A stretch of 64,000 nucleotides of DNA from Desulfolutivibrio sulfodismutans DSM 3696. Its GTDB lineage: Bacteria; Desulfobacterota; Desulfovibrionia; Desulfovibrionales; Desulfovibrionaceae. Below are positions 60,284-64,000 of this stretch, in pieces. The notes beneath the pieces were generated by a model. That model did not search any database. It had not been told where the DNA came from and worked only from the letters and a program-made list of their open reading frames with translations. Every line of letters starts with the position of its first letter. Position 1 is the first letter of the stretch. Location of the stretch: the NCBI RefSeq assembly GCF_013376455.1, contig NZ_CP045504.1, positions 186,001-250,000 of the forward strand, read 5' to 3'. Made by a program: the position numbers and the translations under genes.

Positions 60284-61666
60284 ATGGCTGTGAAGCCGTG
60301 GGGTGGGCGGTTTGGGCAGGGCACGGATGCGTTGGTCGAGGCGTACACCGAGTCTGTGTCCTATGACCGGCGGCTGTGGCGTCAGGACATTGCCGGTTCC
60401 CGGGCTCATGCCCGGATGTTGGCGAAGCAGGGGATTTTGACCGGTGAAGAGGCGGACACGATTGTTGGCGGGCTCGATGCCGTGGCGGCCGAGATCGAGG
60501 CTGGGACGTTTATGTGGCAGGTAGGGCTTGAAGACGTCCACATGAACATCGAGGCCCGGCTGACCGAGCTGATCGGCCCGTTGGGCGGCAAGCTGCACAC
60601 CGGCCGCAGCAGGAATGATCAGGTGGCGCTGGATTTTCGGCTGTATGCCGACGAGGCCCTGGGGGATTGGGGCGACTGTCTGAAGGGGCTGGTCGAGGTG
60701 TTGGTGGACCGGGCCGGGGAGCATACGGAGACCTTGCTGCCGGGCTGCACCCATCTGCAACCGGCCCAGCCCGTGAGTCTGGCCCAGCATCTTCTGGCCT
60801 ATGCGGCCATGTTTAAGCGCGACTTTGAGCGCGTGGCCGACGCCCGCAAGCGGGTGCGCGTGTCGCCGCTTGGCGCGGCGGCCCTGGCCGGGACGACCTA
60901 TCCGCTCGATCCGCTTTATACGGCCGAGGCGGTCGGTTTCGAGACCGCGTTCACCAACAGCATGGACGCCGTGTCGGATCGCGATTTTGCGGCCGAGGGG
61001 CTTTTTTGCGCAAGCCTGATCATGATGCATTTAAGCCGCCTGTGCGAGGAGATCGTCATGTGGGCCAACCCGCGTTTCGGGTTCGTGGCCCTGCCCGACG
61101 CCTTCGCCACCGGCTCGAGCATCATGCCTCAGAAGAAGAACCCCGACGTGGCCGAGCTCATGCGCGGCAAGACCGGCCGGGTCTATGGTTCGCTGGTGTC
61201 GCTTCTGACCACGCTCAAGGGCCTGCCCCTGGCCTATAACCGGGACATGCAGGAGGACAAGGAGCCCTTTTTCGACGCCGACGACACGGTGCGGGCCTCC
61301 TTGCGCATCATGGCCGAGATGCTTAAGGTGATCGGGTTTCGTGCGGAGCGCATGCGCGAGGCCTTGTCGGCCGGATTTTTGAACGCCACGGAGCTGGCTG
61401 ATTTTCTGGCGGCCAGGGGGCTGCCTTTTCGCGAGGCGCACCATGTGGCCGGCCGGGCCGTGGCCCTGGCCGAGTCCCGGGGCATCGGCATCGAGGCCTT
61501 GTCCCTGGCTGAGCTTCAGGAGTTGTCCCCGCTTGTGGATGCAGACATCTTTCACACCCTTGCCTATGAGACGGCCGTGGCCCGGCGCAGCGCCCGAGGC
61601 GGCACCGGACCAACGCCTGTGGCGGCACAGCTCGCCGAGTTGAGACAATGGCTCACGCTACCGTAA
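60284..61666 (+). CDS. argH: argininosuccinate lyase
   Basis: A 460-residue enzyme that splits argininosuccinate to arginine and fumarate. The ATG at 60284 follows GGAGGAAAC and gives [34 protein letters not shown], the TH-motif [18 protein letters not shown] and the fumarase-family signature [19 protein letters not shown] with catalytic Ser are intact. It completes argF-argG-argH. Its last 19 bases overlap the start of the next regulator gene. Confidence 0.97.
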   Translation: MAVKPWGGRFGQGTDALVEAYTESVSYDRRLWRQDIAGSRAHARMLAKQGILTGEEADTIVGGLDAVAAEIEAGTFMWQVGLEDVHMNIEARLTELIGPLGGKLHTGRSRNDQVALDFRLYADEALGDWGDCLKGLVEVLVDRAGEHTETLLPGCTHLQPAQPVSLAQHLLAYAAMFKRDFERVADARKRVRVSPLGAAALAGTTYPLDPLYTAEAVGFETAFTNSMDAVSDRDFAAEGLFCASLIMMHLSRLCEEIVMWANPRFGFVALPDAFATGSSIMPQKKNPDVAELMRGKTGRVYGSLVSLLTTLKGLPLAYNRDMQEDKEPFFDADDTVRASLRIMAEMLKVIGFRAERMREALSAGFLNATELADFLAARGLPFREAHHVAGRAVALAESRGIGIEALSLAELQELSPLVDADIFHTLAYETAVARRSARGGTGPTPVAAQLAELRQWLTLP

Positions 61667-63204
61667 ATTTACAGCTTTCCGTGCTGTCGGCCATAAGCGG
61701 CATCATCGACAAGGCCCTGGACCTGGAGGGGGCCCTGCATGATGTCATGCGCATCCTCTCCGACACCCTTAGCATGAAGCGGGCCACCATCACCCTGCGC
61801 GACCAGACCTCGGACATGCTGGTGATCAGCGTCTCCCACGGCCTGTCGCCCGAGGAGAAGGCCCGGGGGGTGTATGCCCTTGACGAAGGGGTGACCGGGA
61901 AGATCTTCCAGACCGGCAAGCCCTACGTGGTTCCCGACATCCGCAACGAACCGCTTTTTTTGGACAAGACCGGGGCGCGCAAGATCGAGAAGGGCCGGGT
62001 GACGTTTATCGGCGTGCCCATCTCGCTGCACGGCAAGGTCATGGGTGTTTTGAACGTGGACCGGCTGTTCGGCGACGAGGTGAACTCCGAGGAGGACGTG
62101 GCCTTTCTCAAGGTGGTGGCCACGCTGATCGCCCAATTTTTGAGCATCAACCAGCAGGTGGCGGCCCGGGTCGAGAATCTGCGCCGGGAAAACGTCTCGC
62201 TCAAGTACCAGTTGTCCCAGGAATCGCGCGGGCTGTATATTGTCGGCAAGAGCCTGTCCATGCAGGAGGTGCAGCGCCAGATCCAGAAGGTGGCCCCGAC
62301 GCGGGCCACGGTCCTGCTTCTGGGCGAATCCGGCACGGGCAAGACGCTTATCGGCCGCATCATCCACGACCTTTCCGACCGCAAGGGGTTTCCCTTCATC
62401 AAGGTCAACTGTGCCTCCATTCCGGAAAACCTCCTGGAGTCGGAACTTTTCGGGTATGAGAAGGGGGCGTTCACCGGGGCGGATTCCGTCAAGCCCGGGC
62501 GTTTCGAGGATGCCCACAAGGGCACCATCTTTCTCGATGAGATCGGGGAGCTGCCGCTGGGGCTTCAGGCCAAGCTTTTGCGGGTGCTCCAGGACCGGGA
62601 GTTCGAACGCCTGGGCAGCAACAAGACAAGGCGCGTGGACGTGCGCATCCTGGCCGCCACCAACAAGGATCTGGGATTTTTGGCCGAGTCCGGGGCCTTC
62701 CGGCCGGACCTGTATTACCGCCTAAACGTCTTTCCCCTGCGCGTGCCGCCGCTTCGCGACCGCAAGGAGGACATCCAGAGCCTTCTGATCCATTTTCTGA
62801 CCAAGGTGTCCAAGGAGTATTCCCGCACCCTGTCCTTTTCCACCCAGGCCCTGGCCATGCTCACCCGCTACGACTGGCCGGGCAACGTGCGCGAGATGGA
62901 GAACCTTGTGGAGCGGCTGGTGATCCTGGCCGAGGACGAGCATATCGGCACGGACCTGATCCTGCCGTTTCTGTCCGGTTCCCTGCGCGAGGAGGGGCCG
63001 GAGCTGACGGCGGAGCTTGAGACCGGGCCGTCGCTTGAGAACATGGAAAAGACCGTGGTCATCGAGGCCCTGCGCCGGGCCGGGGGCATCCAGCACCGGG
63101 CGGCCAGCGATCTGGGCATCACGCCCCGCCAGATGGGCTACCGGGTCAAGAAGTTTTCCCTGGAGGCCATGGTGGCCGTGCAGCGGGCCAAAGGGCGGGG
63201 ATAG
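61648..63204 (+). CDS. sigma-54-dependent activator, NifA type (GAF-AAA+-HTH)
   Basis: A 518-residue enhancer-binding protein. An N-terminal GAF domain (about residues 20-165, with the [10 protein letters not shown] motif) precedes the AAA+ domain with Walker A GESGTGKT (226-233), the sigma-54 contact loop GAFTGA (273-278), Walker [13 protein letters not shown] and the sensor/arginine region [21 protein letters not shown] Fis-type HTH is at the C-terminus ([21 protein letters not shown]). The layout matches NifA, but the CxxxxC linker of oxygen-sensitive NifA is missing. Target is unknown; nif genes are not in the window. It starts inside argH, so it may be partly cotranscribed. Confidence 0.88.
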   Translation: MAHATVNLQLSVLSAISGIIDKALDLEGALHDVMRILSDTLSMKRATITLRDQTSDMLVISVSHGLSPEEKARGVYALDEGVTGKIFQTGKPYVVPDIRNEPLFLDKTGARKIEKGRVTFIGVPISLHGKVMGVLNVDRLFGDEVNSEEDVAFLKVVATLIAQFLSINQQVAARVENLRRENVSLKYQLSQESRGLYIVGKSLSMQEVQRQIQKVAPTRATVLLLGESGTGKTLIGRIIHDLSDRKGFPFIKVNCASIPENLLESELFGYEKGAFTGADSVKPGRFEDAHKGTIFLDEIGELPLGLQAKLLRVLQDREFERLGSNKTRRVDVRILAATNKDLGFLAESGAFRPDLYYRLNVFPLRVPPLRDRKEDIQSLLIHFLTKVSKEYSRTLSFSTQALAMLTRYDWPGNVREMENLVERLVILAEDEHIGTDLILPFLSGSLREEGPELTAELETGPSLENMEKTVVIEALRRAGGIQHRAASDLGITPRQMGYRVKKFSLEAMVAVQRAKGRG

Positions 63205-63262
63205 TCCCGGCGGCACGCCGCCGCGCGGCATCCCTCGACGCCTCCGCCCCGCCCGGGCGGCG

Positions 63263-63598
63263 TTATTCCATCAAAAGCAGCAACGCCCCGGTCGGCACGG
63301 ATGCCGGGTCCGCCGGTTTGACGTTGCGAAAGACCGTGGCGCTGCCGGTTCCGGCGTAGATGACGTTCGGGTCGGCCGGGGACACGGCCAGGGCCGTGAT
63401 CACCCGGTTGCCCTGGCCCGTGGCCAGGGGCCCCGTGCCCTCCCACTCGCCGTAGGCGGCGTGCAGGACGCCGACCGCGCTTAAGAGCGCCGCCACGGCG
63501 GCGCAGACCAGCCAGAAAAGAACCACGCCGCGCGAGCGCAGGCCTTGGCGTCCCGGCCACAGGCCTTCGGGCGCGCATATCATGCCGGGGTGTGACAT
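63263..63598 (-). CDS. small single-pass membrane protein with a lone Asp-box-like motif
   Basis: A 111-residue protein of unknown function. The ATG at 63598 (AAGGAG upstream) starts MSHPGMICAPEGLW. One membrane helix lies at about residues 26-48. The outside part has VITALAVSPADPNVIYAGTGSATVFRNV, similar to a single blade of the Asp-box/BNR repeats in the gene upstream (63624 onward), and ends in GALLLLME. It is 25 bases after that gene. Its short length suggests it may be a fragment of a larger repeat protein. Confidence 0.65.
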   Translation of the reverse strand: MSHPGMICAPEGLWPGRQGLRSRGVVLFWLVCAAVAALLSAVGVLHAAYGEWEGTGPLATGQGNRVITALAVSPADPNVIYAGTGSATVFRNVKPADPASVPTGALLLLME

Positions 63599-63623
63599 CG
63601 TTTTCTCCTTCATTTCCAGAATC

Positions 63624-64000
63624 TTATTCTGGCAGGCCGGTGTTTTGCTCCGTCCACGAGGAGCAGTCGTTGCTGCTGGCGAAGACCCCGGCCCCGGTCC
63701 CGGCGAAAAGCTGTCCGGCCCCGGTGACGATGAGCGAGAGGACGTTCGGGGAATCAAGGCCCGTATCGGCGCAGGCATTCCAGGTCAGGCCGCTGTCCCG
63801 GCTGATGAACACCCCGCCGCCGTCGGTGGCGGCGAAAAGCGTCGCGGTGTCGCCCGGCTTGATGGCCAGGGCCGTCAACCGGGTGTCGGAGGGCTGCACG
63901 GTGGCCGCCGTCCACGTCGCGCCGCCGTCGGCGCTGGCATAGACCCCCGAACCGGCGATGGCGGCATACAGCGTGGAGGCCGCGACCGGATCGGCGGCGA
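63624..64000 (-). CDS. Asp-box (BNR-like) beta-propeller protein, 5' part outside the window
   Basis: About 125 C-terminal residues are in the window. Blades read TLYAAIAGSGVYASADGGATW, TLFAATDGGGVFISRDSGLTW and QLFAGTGAGVFASSNDCSSW (each a 20-residue Asp-box unit of the form S-x-D-x-G-x-T-W), with ALAIKPGDTATLF between. Such proteins are secreted beta-propellers similar to the photosystem II stability factor and sialidase-type repeats. Function not predictable. The gene ends TEQNTGLPE at 63624, and the small membrane-protein gene follows in the same direction. Confidence 0.75.
   Translation of the reverse strand, partial: AADPVAASTLYAAIAGSGVYASADGGATWTAATVQPSDTRLTALAIKPGDTATLFAATDGGGVFISRDSGLTWNACADTGLDSPNVLSLIVTGAGQLFAGTGAGVFASSNDCSSWTEQNTGLPE

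Noticed and set aside
61648-63204. Oxygen-sensing cysteine motif of NifA
   Set aside because: No CxxxxC occurs between the AAA+ and HTH domains, so oxygen sensitivity cannot be claimed.

Overview
The window looks like chromosomal DNA of an anaerobic, high-GC Desulfovibrionaceae-type bacterium (former Deltaproteobacteria). This is an inference from gene content, not a database match: a selenocysteine-containing SelD, a heme-c sensor kinase, a rubredoxin, a double-cubane-type 2-hydroxyacyl-CoA dehydratase homologue, a NifA-type activator, and GC-rich palindromic repeats at gene ends.

Layout. 1-2.3 kb: partial cyclic-nucleotide-binding regulator (minus) and pyrK-pyrD (plus). 2.3-8.4 kb: a minus-strand operon of a MacA-like adaptor, ABC ATPase and two FtsX-type permeases, headed by a histidine kinase with a CxxCH heme motif in its sensor domain. 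8.4-11.4 kb: ftsH-mutY. 11.6-25.65 kb: the translation/transcription supercluster, tRNA-Thr-Tyr-Gly-Thr, tuf, rpmG, tRNA-Trp, secE, nusG, rplKAJL, rpoB, rpoC, closed by a clear terminator. 25.7-33.3 kb: CDF metal exporter and hemW, a MazEF-type module with a readable promoter/operator, an M23 peptidase, a small secreted repeat protein, rubredoxin and DacA with a SPOR domain. 33.3-42.7 kb: accessory secreted proteins (SGNH-like, two with a ZU5-like domain, DUF1566, beta-helix) and two near-identical response-regulator copies lying on a 467-bp direct repeat that brackets the beta-helix gene. 42.7-47.9 kb: a DUF115/MptE-like protein, a cysteine synthase fused to a degenerate cysteinyl-tRNA synthetase, and a lipase. 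48.1-50.9 kb: three tRNAs, ribB with an FMN riboswitch, and a HigBA-type module preceded by the ghost of a second antitoxin. 50.9-57.6 kb: DCCP-type reductase, Sec-containing selD, MltD-like transglycosylase, RlmB, SH3 lipoprotein. 57.8-63.2 kb: argF-argG-argH and a NifA-type regulator overlapping argH. The right edge holds a small membrane protein and the 3' part of an Asp-box protein.

The observations most worth following are: (1) the CysK-CysRS fusion, whose synthetase half has lost HIGH, KMSKS and most zinc ligands; (2) a modular intergenic repeat, two full copies in opposite orientation plus two partial ones, whose palindromic arms differ completely in sequence while arm and loop lengths are kept (21+3+21 and 11+1+11); (3) the in-frame UGA and bSECIS-like hairpin in selD; (4) the heme-c kinase controlling or accompanying an efflux operon. 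No CRISPR array, rRNA, integrase or transposase gene was seen.
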